NCBI GenBank assembly: GCA_003667865.1
Contig: CP033051.1
Location: 2,506,501 to 2,570,500, forward strand
Origin: Rossellomorea marisflavi
Lineage (GTDB): Bacteria; Bacillota; Bacilli; Bacillales; Bacillaceae_B
Reading direction: 5' to 3'
DNA length: 64,000 nucleotides
Positions within the stretch are counted from its first letter, which is position 1. Every line of letters begins with the position of its first letter. Of the stretch, positions 8,460 to 16,991 are shown one piece after another. The notes below the pieces were generated by a model that worked only from the letters and a program-made list of their open reading frames with translations, did not search any database and was not told the origin of the DNA. The position numbers and the translations under genes were made by a program.

Positions 8460-8774
8460 ATGATTATCGTAACAACGGAAACAGTACCAGGTAAAGAAAT
8501 TAAAGAATTAAAAGGGTTTGTAAGAGGAAGCACTGTTCAAGCAAAGCACATCGGAAAAGATATCGTCGCAGGACTAAAAACCATCATCGGTGGAGAAATC
8601 TCTGAATACAGCGAACTAATGGAAGAAGCAAGACAAAGTGCGATCAACAGAATGATCAACGAAGCAAACAAACTCGGAGCAAACGCAATCGTAACCGTAC
8701 GATTCGAAACATCAGCCGTAATGCAAAACGCCTCGGAGATCATCGCCTACGGAACAGCCGTTGTCGTTGAATAA
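8460..8774 (+). CDS. YbjQ/UPF0145 family protein
   Basis: A 104-residue protein of the YbjQ (UPF0145) family, a pentameric heavy-metal-binding-like fold of unknown role. It is recognised by the opening MIIVTTETVPGKEIKELKGFVRGSTVQAKHIGKD, by SAINRMINEANKLGANAIVTVRFETS, and by the closing AYGTAVVVE. The ribosome binding site is AGGGAGGA. The spacing (16 bases) suggests it is the last gene of the sigma operon. From about 8540 to the stop it strongly prefers C-ending codons (ATC, AAC, GCC, TTC, TAC), unlike its AT-rich neighbours; this may reflect high expression or foreign origin. Confidence 0.85.
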   Translation: MIIVTTETVPGKEIKELKGFVRGSTVQAKHIGKDIVAGLKTIIGGEISEYSELMEEARQSAINRMINEANKLGANAIVTVRFETSAVMQNASEIIAYGTAVVVE

Positions 8775-8910
8775 TAAAAGAAATATGAGGCATTGGTCTT
8801 GTCATGAAGAAATGTAAGGAATAGACTATCGCAATATATATGTACATGACTTTGACACTTTTGTTTGGTCCTATAGTAGTTTTTATTTTTTATATCTTAT
8901 GCACTGAGTT

Positions 8911-9031
8911 GCTCGGAGCGGAAGATGCTTGACTCCAGCGGGACATAGCGGGCAAAGTGAGACCCCACAGCGAAGCGAGGAGGCTCACTCCCGCCCCGCG
9001 GAAAGCAAGCATCTGGAGCGGAGAGCAACGG
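8911..9031. repeat. GC-rich intergenic repeat R2
   Basis: An imperfect palindrome of about 120 bp, with ends GATGCTTG/CAAGCATC and GGAGCGGA at each side. It is nearly the reverse complement of the repeat at 35401-35510, sharing the central part 'gagaccccacagcgaagcgaggaggctcac' over most of its length. It occupies the gap between the YbjQ gene and the bmr leader. No gene inside. Confidence 0.85.
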
Positions 9032-9193
9032 ACTATGATAAAGGACATTCTCAAATCACAGTACTATCGGAAAAAATTAAAAACTTTTTGAAAAATTAAA
9101 ATTGACACAAGATACAGTCCTATAGTAAGGTAAGTAAGTAAATTAGAAAATTTTACTAATTAATAAAAACGTAAAGAGAAGGAGGGGAACGTG

Positions 9194-9271
9194 ATGATTG
9201 TTATGACAAACACAGTACTAAGAAACAGAATTGCAGCAATTTCATTACCATCATCACGTAACCTGAAGTAA
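9194..9271 (+). CDS. bmrB-like leader peptide, 25 aa
   Basis: A short frame (MIVMTNTVLRNR... ending ...SSRNLK) follows a strong ribosome binding site, GGAGGGGAAC. Its last codons (9256-9265) are complementary to 9302-9311, which is also part of the terminator stem just downstream. In B. subtilis the bmrCD exporter is controlled by ribosome-mediated attenuation through the leader bmrB. The position and architecture here suggest the same: a ribosome slowed on this peptide by an antibiotic would change pairing and let transcription continue into bmrCD. The peptide itself is not recognisably similar to BmrB from memory. Confidence 0.7.
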   Translation: MIVMTNTVLRNRIAAISLPSSRNLK

Positions 9272-9331
9272 GTAAACTCCTCTCTATAATTTAAGGAGGC
9301 ACAGGTTACGTATGTAAACCTGTGCCTTTTT
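9256..9331 (+). promoter_or_regulatory. transcription attenuator 1 of the bmr operon
   Basis: Terminator stem AGGCACAGGTT (9297-9307) / AACCTGTGCCT (9317-9327) followed by TTTTT. The competing antiterminator pairs ACGTAACCTG (9256-9265, end of the leader ORF) with CAGGTTACGT (9302-9311), a perfect 10-bp match that uses the left side of the terminator. Mutually exclusive pairing is the hallmark of attenuation. Confidence 0.85.
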
Positions 9332-9341
9332 GTGTCTAAAT

Positions 9342-9415
9342 GAGACCAAGTAAAGGCATTGAACCCTCTTTTTAAGTGGGAACAGGAATGTTGTCTTTAT
9401 GTGGTCTCTTTTTTT
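9342..9415 (+). terminator. second terminator-like hairpin in the bmr leader
   Basis: GAGACCA (9342-9348) pairs with TGGTCTC (9402-9408), which runs into TTTTTTT. Inner segments (aaaggcatt / aatgttgtcttt) extend the stem. It lies between leader ORF 1 and leader ORF 2, so it may be a second control point. Confidence 0.65.
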
Positions 9416-9480
9416 ATTGGGTGGTGGTTATAGAGCATAGACTCTATTCACATATAAAACAAATTTAGGAGGAATGCAAG

Positions 9481-9537
9481 ATGAACAGAACACAAAGAAA
9501 AATGATGATTGTATTGGTCGAGACAGAAGGCGGCTAG
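9481..9537 (+). CDS. second leader mini-ORF, 18 aa
   Basis: ATG at 9481 follows AGGAGGAATGCAAG and gives MNRTQRKMMIVLVETEGG before a stop at 9535-9537. It ends 31 bases before bmrC, whose own ribosome binding site (GGGAGGAA) is separate. Its good ribosome binding site and position after the second hairpin suggest a regulatory uORF or translational coupler. No homologue recognised. Confidence 0.5.
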   Translation: MNRTQRKMMIVLVETEGG

Positions 9538-9568
9538 TTACAGACAACCAGATAAGGGAGGAAACGAA

Positions 9569-11326
9569 ATGTTTAGTGTATTAAAGAAATTAAGTTGGTT
9601 TTTTAAAGAGAATTGGAAACGCTATACGATTGCGATTAGCTTATTAATTATTGTGGGTGTGTTAGATGTGATCCCACCTAAAATAGTGGGGGATGCCATT
9701 GACGATATTCATTTAGGCAAAATGAGTACAGACATCCTATTCGATTATTTATGGATTCTAGTCGTCATTATGGTTGTGTCCTATATCATCACATATATTT
9801 GGTTGTCTCAACTATTCGGAGGGGCTTTCTTAATTGAACGAAAGCTTCGCTCAAACTTTATGAATCATTTAGTGAAAATGACGCCAACGTTCTTTGAGAA
9901 GAATAGAACAGGAGACTTAATGGCAAGAGCAACTAATGATTTAAAGGCGATATCAAATACAGCAGGATTCGGAATTTTGACATTAGTAGATTCGAGTATT
10001 TTCATGCTTACAATATTAGTGACAATGGGATTTCTAGTCAGCTGGAAGCTTACGCTAGCAGCAATCTTACCTTTGCCAATCATGGCAGTCTTAATAAAAG
10101 TATACGGTGCTAAAATTCACAAACGTTTTACTGAGGCGCAGGACTCTTTTGGTGATTTAAATGATAAAGTTCTAGAATCAGTAGCTGGTGTTCGTGTCAT
10201 ACGTGCATATGTTCAAGAACGAGCTGACGAGAATCGTTTTGCGAACATGACAGAAGATGTATATCAGAAAAATATCAAGGTTGCTAAAATTGATTCACTC
10301 TTTGACCCAACCATTAAAGTTCTAGTCGGTATGAGTTACTTAATAGGCTTGGGTTATGGTGCTTATCTAGTATTTCATCAAGAGATTACTCTCGGAGAGC
10401 TTGTGTCGTTTAATGTGTATCTAGGTATGCTGATTTGGCCTATGTTTGCTATAGGTGAGTTGATCAACGTTATGCAAAGAGGAAATGCATCTCTTGACCG
10501 TGTTCTAGAAACCCTTTCTTACAAACAGGATGTCACAAATCCTACTGTTCCAAAGCAAGTCGATACTCCTGATGCTATTCACTTTGGAGAGCTAACATTT
10601 CAATACCCTTCTTCTAAGGTTCATAACCTTTCAAAGATTAGCATTGAACTGAATAAGGGTGACACACTTGGGATTGTTGGGAAAACAGGAAGCGGTAAGA
10701 CGACCTTTATTAAACAACTCCTAAGAGAATATCCAAAAGGAGAAGGGACTCTTGCAATTGGTGGCGTTCCAATCGAAGAGATGACGACAGATTCTGTTCG
10801 TGATTGGATTGGATATGTTCCACAAGACCATGTCTTGTTTTCAAGAACGGTAAGAGAGAATATCTTGTTTGGTCGAGAGGATGCAACAGAGGCAGACCTA
10901 CAAGAAGCGATTGTTCTTGCGGATTTTAAAAAGGATTTAGAAATGCTGCCAGATGGTCTCGAGACGCTAGTTGGGGAAAAAGGGGTTGCCTTATCGGGTG
11001 GTCAAAAACAGCGTATATCGATTGCCAGAGCATTAATTAAAAATCCAGAAATTCTTATATTAGATGATTCTTTGTCTGCTGTGGATGCAAAAACAGAAGC
11101 AAAGATTATCGAGAATATACAAAGAGAACGTCATGGAAAAACGACCCTCATCACAACACATCGATTATCGGGTGTTGAGCATGCCAATTGGATTATCGTA
11201 TTAGATGACGGAAAGATTGCAGAGGAAGGAACTCACGAACAATTACTTGCGAATAATGGCTGGTACAAGAAACAATACGACCGTCAGCAAGTGGAAGACC
11301 CTTCCCTACAGGAGGTGGGAGCATGA
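9569..11326 (+). CDS. bmrC: multidrug ABC exporter subunit BmrC (degenerate ATP site)
   Basis: A 585-residue half-transporter: six membrane helices (residues about 15-310), then an ATPase domain. Walker A GKTGSGKTT is near 371, signature LSGGQ near 474, and Walker B ILILDDS near 494-500. Aspartate replaces the catalytic glutamate after Walker B. This matches heterodimeric exporters, in which one site is degenerate; BmrC of B. subtilis has the same feature and length. ATG 9569 with GGGAGGAA is preferred over an upstream TTG at 9509. The stop overlaps bmrD by 4 bases. Likely exports drugs as BmrCD in the cell membrane, under the attenuator upstream. Confidence 0.9.
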   Translation: MFSVLKKLSWFFKENWKRYTIAISLLIIVGVLDVIPPKIVGDAIDDIHLGKMSTDILFDYLWILVVIMVVSYIITYIWLSQLFGGAFLIERKLRSNFMNHLVKMTPTFFEKNRTGDLMARATNDLKAISNTAGFGILTLVDSSIFMLTILVTMGFLVSWKLTLAAILPLPIMAVLIKVYGAKIHKRFTEAQDSFGDLNDKVLESVAGVRVIRAYVQERADENRFANMTEDVYQKNIKVAKIDSLFDPTIKVLVGMSYLIGLGYGAYLVFHQEITLGELVSFNVYLGMLIWPMFAIGELINVMQRGNASLDRVLETLSYKQDVTNPTVPKQVDTPDAIHFGELTFQYPSSKVHNLSKISIELNKGDTLGIVGKTGSGKTTFIKQLLREYPKGEGTLAIGGVPIEEMTTDSVRDWIGYVPQDHVLFSRTVRENILFGREDATEADLQEAIVLADFKKDLEMLPDGLETLVGEKGVALSGGQKQRISIARALIKNPEILILDDSLSAVDAKTEAKIIENIQRERHGKTTLITTHRLSGVEHANWIIVLDDGKIAEEGTHEQLLANNGWYKKQYDRQQVEDPSLQEVGA

Positions 11327-13341
11327 AGGTCGGAAAACGATTAGTTGATTATGCGTTACTTTATAAAAAAATTATTATTGCAGCTCTGTTAATGTTAACC
11401 GTTTCGGTTGCAGCAGAGTTAGCAGGTCCTTTTATTGCTAAAAAAATGATTGATGACCATATATTAGGAATTGAAACAGCTTGGTATGAAACTACAGAAG
11501 GTAAGGATGCAGTTTTCTATGAAGGATCATGGTATAAAAGAGCGGAGTATTTCTCAGATTCTGAACAAAAAGGGAAGGAAGTTCGAATTCTTCAAGTAGG
11601 TAGAGAATTTTATTTTATTCCACAATCAGTTGGTATAGATGGAACGCGTTCTGTTCAGAGTGGAGAATTAACCATTACAAGAAAAGGAGAGCAACAAAGC
11701 TTTCCTGCAACAAAGCTTTCAGGAGAGCAGCTTTTAGATTTTTATAATCCGGAAATTCCGAGGTTAGTGAAATTGATTTCGTTTTATTTTGGTTTGCTAG
11801 TTCTTGCATCCTTTTTCCAATATGGTCAACGATTTTACCTTCAAAAGTCAGCAAACCGAATTATTCAAAAAATGCGAAACGATGTGTTTCAGCATATCCA
11901 AAGTCTACCTATTCGTTATTTTGATAATTTACCTGCTGGGAAAGTTGTTGCAAGGATTACGAATGATACAGAAGCGATTCGTGAACTATATGTCACAGTA
12001 CTTTCTACATTCTTCACAAGTGTTATCTACATTACTGGGATTTATATTGCTTTATTTATTCTAGATGCAAAGCTCGCAGCAATCTGTTTAATTTTGATAC
12101 CGATACTTGTTATCTGGACGATTTTATATAGAAGATATGCTAGTCAATACAACCACGTGATTCGCTCAAAGGTTAGTGACATAAATGCCATGATTAATGA
12201 ATCAATACAAGGAATGAATATTATTCAGGCATTCCGTCGTGAGAAGAAAACAAGGGAAGAATTTGAAGAATTAAATGATACGCATTTTCGCTATCAAAAT
12301 AAGTTATTAAGTTTAAATTCTTTTACATCTCATAACTTAGTAGGTGTTCTAAGAAATATTACGTTTGTAGCATTTATATGGTACTTCGGCGGAGCTTCAC
12401 TTGGGGTAGGAACTGTTATATCTCTTGGCGTGCTTTATGCCTTTGTAGATTACATTAACCGTTTATTCCAACCAATTACGGGGATTGTAAATCAATTAGC
12501 AAACTTAGAGCAAGCACTGGTAGCGGGTGAACGAGTTTTTAGGCTATTAGATCAGAACGGGACAGATGTAGCGGACCAGAGAATGGAGCGTTATACCGGT
12601 AATGTTACTTTTGATTCTGTTTTCTTTGGCTACAAAGAAAATGAATATGTCCTTAAGGATATTACCTTTTCAGCAAACCAAGGAGAAACAGTTGCCCTTG
12701 TTGGTCACACTGGATCAGGTAAGAGTTCGATTATGAATCTATTGTTCCGTTTCTATGATTGTAATGAAGGGAACATCACGATTGATGGTAAGGATATTAA
12801 AGAAATCCCTTATCAAACGATTCGAGAGCATATGGGTATCGTACTGCAAGATCCATATCTCTTTACAGGAACAATAGCTTCTAATGTAAGTTTAGATGAT
12901 CCGAAAATATCAAGAGATAAGGTTGAGGAAGCATTAAAAGCTGTTGGAGCAGAAACGGTTTTCAAGAATTTAGAGAACGGATATGATGAGCCTGTTATTG
13001 AAAAGGGAAGCACGTTGTCATCAGGTCAGCGTCAGTTAATATCGTTTGCGCGAGCACTTGCTTTTGATCCGGCTATTCTTATACTGGATGAGGCAACATC
13101 AAGCATTGATACTGAAACAGAGGCAATAATTCAAAATGCCATGGAAGTCTTGAAAAAAGGTAGAACGACGTTTATTATTGCACATCGTTTATCAACAATA
13201 AAAAACGCTAATCAAATTTTAGTATTGGATCGTGGCGAAATTGTTGAAAGAGGAAATCATGATGAACTCATGGAGCGAAGAGGACGTTACTATCAGATGT
13301 ATCAACTTCAGCAAGGAACAAATACAGAAAAAGCTGGATAA
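11323..13341 (+). CDS. bmrD: multidrug ABC exporter subunit BmrD
   Basis: A 672-residue half-transporter and partner of BmrC. It has a long insertion between helices 1 and 2 (about residues 48-150, WYETTEGKDAV...), characteristic of BmrD-type subunits and outside the membrane in the known heterodimer. The ATPase domain has Walker A GHTGSGKSS near 459, a variant signature LSSGQ near 564, and Walker B ILILDEA with the catalytic glutamate near 585-591. Thus the full catalytic site pairs BmrD Walker motifs with the BmrC signature. Start by ATGA overlap with bmrC; 'caggaggtgggagc' is the ribosome binding site. Confidence 0.92.
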   Translation: MKVGKRLVDYALLYKKIIIAALLMLTVSVAAELAGPFIAKKMIDDHILGIETAWYETTEGKDAVFYEGSWYKRAEYFSDSEQKGKEVRILQVGREFYFIPQSVGIDGTRSVQSGELTITRKGEQQSFPATKLSGEQLLDFYNPEIPRLVKLISFYFGLLVLASFFQYGQRFYLQKSANRIIQKMRNDVFQHIQSLPIRYFDNLPAGKVVARITNDTEAIRELYVTVLSTFFTSVIYITGIYIALFILDAKLAAICLILIPILVIWTILYRRYASQYNHVIRSKVSDINAMINESIQGMNIIQAFRREKKTREEFEELNDTHFRYQNKLLSLNSFTSHNLVGVLRNITFVAFIWYFGGASLGVGTVISLGVLYAFVDYINRLFQPITGIVNQLANLEQALVAGERVFRLLDQNGTDVADQRMERYTGNVTFDSVFFGYKENEYVLKDITFSANQGETVALVGHTGSGKSSIMNLLFRFYDCNEGNITIDGKDIKEIPYQTIREHMGIVLQDPYLFTGTIASNVSLDDPKISRDKVEEALKAVGAETVFKNLENGYDEPVIEKGSTLSSGQRQLISFARALAFDPAILILDEATSSIDTETEAIIQNAMEVLKKGRTTFIIAHRLSTIKNANQILVLDRGEIVERGNHDELMERRGRYYQMYQLQQGTNTEKAG

Positions 13342-13369
13342 TGATTTTGGCTACCAACCAACCTTAATA

Positions 13370-13432
13370 ACATGACTGTTTCAAATGATTAAGAGATTTT
13401 GTCTTCTAATCATTCAACAGTCATGTTTTTTT
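13370..13432 (+). terminator. terminator of bmrCD
   Basis: ACATGACTGTT (13370-13380) pairs with AACAGTCATGT (13416-13426), with an inner aatgatta/taatcatt stem and a TTTTTTT tail. Confidence 0.9.
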
Positions 13433-13569
13433 ATAAAAAGGAATGATACGGTGAGCTTGTTTATCTACATCTCCAGACCGATACAAAGTTAATTCTGTAG
13501 TGCGTTTTGGAAAGTATACTCCTTCAGTAAGATAAGAGTATAAATAATTTATCACTGGAGGAAACAAAA

Positions 13570-14301
13570 ATGAAAAAACAATTAATGGTTGGTGCTGTTT
13601 TAGGAACGGTACTATTTTTAGTAACTGGCTGTGGTACGTTTACAGTTCTAGGTAACGATGATACTTTAAGTGAAGAAATAATAGTAGAAAAGGATAAGGC
13701 AAAGGAGCTCGAAGTAGAGCTCAACTTAGGAGTAGGTGAAATGAATATTACTGGAGGCTCAGATGAATGGATTACTGGAGAAATTGAATATACAGACAAG
13801 AAGTTTAAACCAGAGCTTTCATATGATTTAGATGGTGATACTGGTGAAATTTTAGTAGAACAAGAGAAAAAAATAAATGTGTATTTTGGGCGTAATAATG
13901 AAAAGAACGTTTGGGATTTACAGTTGAATGATGAAGTTCCCATTAGATTAGAAGTAAATTCAGGTGCAACAGATACTAACTTAACTCTTAGTGGATTACA
14001 GCTGTCGGAGTTATCTGTAAATGCAGGAGTAGGGGATATTGATGTTGATTTAAGTGGAGAATGGAAGGAAAGCTTTGATGTGACTCTGGAAACAGGGGTA
14101 GGAGAAACTACAGTTATTCTTCCGAAAGGTGTTGGCGTGAAAGTAAAATCCGAAGAAGGTGTAGGGAGCTCAAACTACGAAGGGCTGATCTCTCAAGGAG
14201 ATGGAGTCTATGTTAATGAGTTGTATGAAGAGGCCGATGTAATGATTAACATTATGGCAGAAACAGGAGTAGGAGAGATTACATTTAAAGAAGAAAATTA
14301 A
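13570..14301 (+). CDS. lipoprotein with toast-rack beta-repeat domain
   Basis: A 243-residue secreted lipoprotein: signal peptide with lipobox LVTGC (Cys21). The rest has repeating short beta segments built on the motif GVG(E/D/S): LGVGEMNI, AGVGDIDV, TGVGETTV, EGVGSSNY, TGVGEITF. Such spacing suggests the 'toast_rack'/DUF2154-like beta-solenoid found in envelope stress proteins related to LiaF, an assignment by pattern only. ATG follows CACTGGAGGAAAC. Single gene, just after the BmrCD terminator; probably anchored on the outer face of the cell membrane. Confidence 0.7.
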   Translation: MKKQLMVGAVLGTVLFLVTGCGTFTVLGNDDTLSEEIIVEKDKAKELEVELNLGVGEMNITGGSDEWITGEIEYTDKKFKPELSYDLDGDTGEILVEQEKKINVYFGRNNEKNVWDLQLNDEVPIRLEVNSGATDTNLTLSGLQLSELSVNAGVGDIDVDLSGEWKESFDVTLETGVGETTVILPKGVGVKVKSEEGVGSSNYEGLISQGDGVYVNELYEEADVMINIMAETGVGEITFKEEN

Positions 14302-14322
14302 GTGTGTAAGAAGTCTTTAAAG

Positions 14323-14363
14323 TTACTGAGATAGCATATTATGATACCTAGCTATCTCAGTAA
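14323..14363. terminator. hairpin between the lipoprotein and esterase genes
   Basis: A perfect 13-bp stem, TTACTGAGATAGC/GCTATCTCAGTAA, lies between two convergent genes. No long T run follows on either strand, so it is a weak or atypical terminator. Confidence 0.5.
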
Positions 14364-14403
14364 TTCAGGAGAGCAGCCCGTAAAAAGTGATTAGATAAGT
14401 GAT

Positions 14404-15672
14404 CTATAGTAAAACTTCTCTTAATTGAAGGGGCTTTAAAGCCGTTGTTTCTTCAATATAAATAAAAGCATCATAACGTTCCGACACTTTTGTAGGAACA
14501 TAGTTACCGTATTGCTCATAACGAGGATTATAGACAACACCGATTGCTCGGTGCCCAATTGTATTGTTAAATAGAGCTCGGTTTTCATCGTCAAATAATA
14601 GAATTTGATTATAAGGTCCTGCCTGATGTAATAGATGCTCCCAGCTACCTTTAACTGCTTTTGGAACAACCATTTCTTCGATATTTTGTCCCCAACCAGA
14701 AGAAGCAATAACACGTCCTCTGTTTGTACCAAAACCTACAATGTAAACATCTTCCTCGTTATGTTGTTCACGTACAAGCTGTCCGACATTGACCATTCCT
14801 TCTTCCGCCATATCTGTAGCACGAGCATCTCCAACGTGGGTATTATGCTCCCAAACAATGACTTTTGCCTTTTCACCATAATAGTTCATAACAGACTGTA
14901 GAACCTCTACCATATGTTCATCGCGAATATTCCAAGATCCATGATCATCTACGACCATCGTTTTATAGTAATGTTCAGCATTTTTCAAAACTAGGGCATT
15001 CATTTCTAAGTTTAGACTAAGCTCCTCTTCAAAATGCTCATATTCATGCTTCTTTTTACGGATAGAAGTTAAAAGATTTACAACTTCCTTCGTGCAATCA
15101 TCTGATAGTAATCCTGCTGAAATAGCGTATTGCTGAGAATCCTCTCCAAAAGGCTCAAAACAAGAAAATGCCTTTTGGGCTAGCTCTAATTCAGGTGAAT
15201 TTGTTTCTTTCAAATAATGAAGTACTTCCTCCATTGATTCCCATAGACTGTACACATCAAGTCCATAAAAACCAACCTGTTCTGAACTTGAAGACATCCC
15301 TTCATTAAATTGTTTCAACCATGTAATAAACTCAACAATTTCTTCATTTGCCCACATCCATGTCGGCCATCGCTTATAGGATTCTAACACTTCCTTTGAA
15401 CTAGTTTGATGATCATAGCCCTTTATATAGCTATTGACCGCCTGGCTAGCTGGCCAGTCTCCTTCAACCGTTATAATAGTAAAACCTTTTTCCTCTATAA
15501 GGCGTTTAGACAATTCAGCCCGAACCGTATAGAACTCTGAAGTTCCATGAGAAGCTTCACCTAGTAAGACAATCTTAGCATCACCAATTGCTTGTACAAT
15601 TGAATCTAGGTCCTTCTCCTGCTTATATGGAATAGAATAGCTTTGAATAGAGTGGATCATTGTATTGTCCAT
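14404..15672 (-). CDS. erythromycin esterase family protein
   Basis: A 422-residue member of the erythromycin-esterase superfamily. Key blocks are visible: IVLLGEASHGTSEFYTVRAELSKRLIEEKGF (residues about 33-65, with the GE-x2-HG-x2-E active-site pattern), EGDWPASQAVNSYI, GFYGLDVYSLWESM, VIVWEHNTHVGDARATDM and GFGTNRGRVIASS. Some relatives open macrolide lactones, but many chromosomal Bacillus members do not confer resistance, so activity here is unproven. Ribosome binding site AAAGGAGGATAATA. Follows the 126-residue gene by 32 bases, likely one operon. Confidence 0.85.
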   Translation of the reverse strand: MDNTMIHSIQSYSIPYKQEKDLDSIVQAIGDAKIVLLGEASHGTSEFYTVRAELSKRLIEEKGFTIITVEGDWPASQAVNSYIKGYDHQTSSKEVLESYKRWPTWMWANEEIVEFITWLKQFNEGMSSSSEQVGFYGLDVYSLWESMEEVLHYLKETNSPELELAQKAFSCFEPFGEDSQQYAISAGLLSDDCTKEVVNLLTSIRKKKHEYEHFEEELSLNLEMNALVLKNAEHYYKTMVVDDHGSWNIRDEHMVEVLQSVMNYYGEKAKVIVWEHNTHVGDARATDMAEEGMVNVGQLVREQHNEEDVYIVGFGTNRGRVIASSGWGQNIEEMVVPKAVKGSWEHLLHQAGPYNQILLFDDENRALFNNTIGHRAIGVVYNPRYEQYGNYVPTKVSERYDAFIYIEETTALKPLQLREVLL

Positions 15673-15704
15673 TATTATCCTCCTTTAAAATTGGAAATTA
15701 AGTG

Positions 15705-16085
15705 TTAATCCTCCGCTAAAAACTCAGCCTGATAGGAATTCAAGCCGGCATGTACTGATAATAAGGTGTCAGCATAACCAACTAAACGATTAATAATTTC
15801 TTCAGATAAATAGTAGATAAGTGGAGAAGCTTCCTTTTTATGTAACGCTGGATCATCGTATACAACTGTCGTGTTAATAAACACATCTTTATTACCATAA
15901 AGGTTGTAGTGAATGATTACTTTTCCAACAGCGCCACCTGATAACGGGTCCTTATAGCTTGGTAAGAAAACATACCATTCTTCCGCAGTGGCTGAACGAA
16001 AATTTTTTGTGAACGTCATTGCACGAATTTCATTTTCAATATGCTTTTTCTGCACATCGTCTAGATTATGGAACATTTCGTTCAT
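15705..16085 (-). CDS. conserved hypothetical protein, 126 aa
   Basis: A soluble 126-residue protein without signal peptide or membrane helix. ATG follows GGGGGAGTTT. The sequence mixes beta strands (KVIIHYNLYGNKDVFINTTVVYDD) with a helical C-terminus (PLIYYLSEEIINRLVGYADTLLSVHAGL). I do not recognise the family. It is transcribed just ahead of the erythromycin-esterase family gene (32-base gap), so the two may be co-expressed. Divergent from the DUF2935 gene. Confidence 0.7.
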   Translation of the reverse strand: MNEMFHNLDDVQKKHIENEIRAMTFTKNFRSATAEEWYVFLPSYKDPLSGGAVGKVIIHYNLYGNKDVFINTTVVYDDPALHKKEASPLIYYLSEEIINRLVGYADTLLSVHAGLNSYQAEFLAED

Positions 16086-16220
16086 AAAACTCCCCCAACT
16101 ATAATGTAAGGCTAGTATTCCCCATTTCTAAAATGTCATGACTTATATAGAAAATATTGACATAAGCCAAGCTTGTTTAAGAGTAGGATGAGATGATGAC
16201 ATATTTGAGGGGGAAAGGTA

Positions 16221-16991
16221 GTGGATCATTATAAAGAGAAAGCATTATATGAACATGAATTTTGGTTAGAGGTATTACGAGATCATTCAATTTTTATTGA
16301 AGGTGCACTTCAACATACGGAAAAAGAGGATTTAAAAAAAGTAACTGCTTTTAAAGACACTTTTGTAGGTTATTTAACAAAGATTCCATCATTTACTACT
16401 GACGAGTTAGTATCATTTAGTAAGGAAATGGAACCGATTGTTTATTCGTTCCGTGAATACAAATTGACTATTATTGAACGAATGCTGAAAGGAACGATTA
16501 AGATAAATTTAGGTCCGACTTTTGTGAATCACATGGTGAACGAGATTGAAGAATATATGAAAGTATTGGCTTACCTACAAAAGGAGAAGCTACCACCAGT
16601 CTTTCATGAACTGCATCATCACCTCCTATGGTTATTAGATGCTTCAGGACATGCAGGTGCGATTGCAGGATCAATGGATTTATCCGAACGAGATGTAAAA
16701 CAGAAGAGTATGATGTTTGAAAAACAATTTAATGAATTTTACTTGAAAGCGGTTGAAATGGCAGGCTTTTTACGTACAAATCTTAAACATTTTCCTGCTC
16801 TAGCACGCTTCAACAAAGAAGTGGAGTTAGAAATTCAGCTTTTTCAAGGATTTCTTGAGGAATTAGAGGAAATGGAGATGGATGTGAAAGTGCTAGGGAG
16901 TTTTTCAGCGCTTATGGCGGACCATATGTTTAGAGAAGAACAATACTATCTAATGAAAGTTGCACAGGCAGAAAAGCTGCGAAAGGTATAA
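16221..16991 (+). CDS. DUF2935 family helical protein
   Basis: A 256-residue all-helical protein that begins with the DUF2935 signature YEHEFWLEVLRDHSIFIEGAL. It has a second, related helical bundle (ELHHHLLWLLDASGHAGAIAGSMD, then DHMFREEQYYLM). Histidines and glutamates spaced along the helices suggest hemerythrin-like metal binding; function unknown. GTG start after GAGGGGGAAAGGTA. Single gene followed by a terminator shared with the convergent yheG-like gene. Confidence 0.8.
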   Translation: MDHYKEKALYEHEFWLEVLRDHSIFIEGALQHTEKEDLKKVTAFKDTFVGYLTKIPSFTTDELVSFSKEMEPIVYSFREYKLTIIERMLKGTIKINLGPTFVNHMVNEIEEYMKVLAYLQKEKLPPVFHELHHHLLWLLDASGHAGAIAGSMDLSERDVKQKSMMFEKQFNEFYLKAVEMAGFLRTNLKHFPALARFNKEVELEIQLFQGFLEELEEMEMDVKVLGSFSALMADHMFREEQYYLMKVAQAEKLRKV

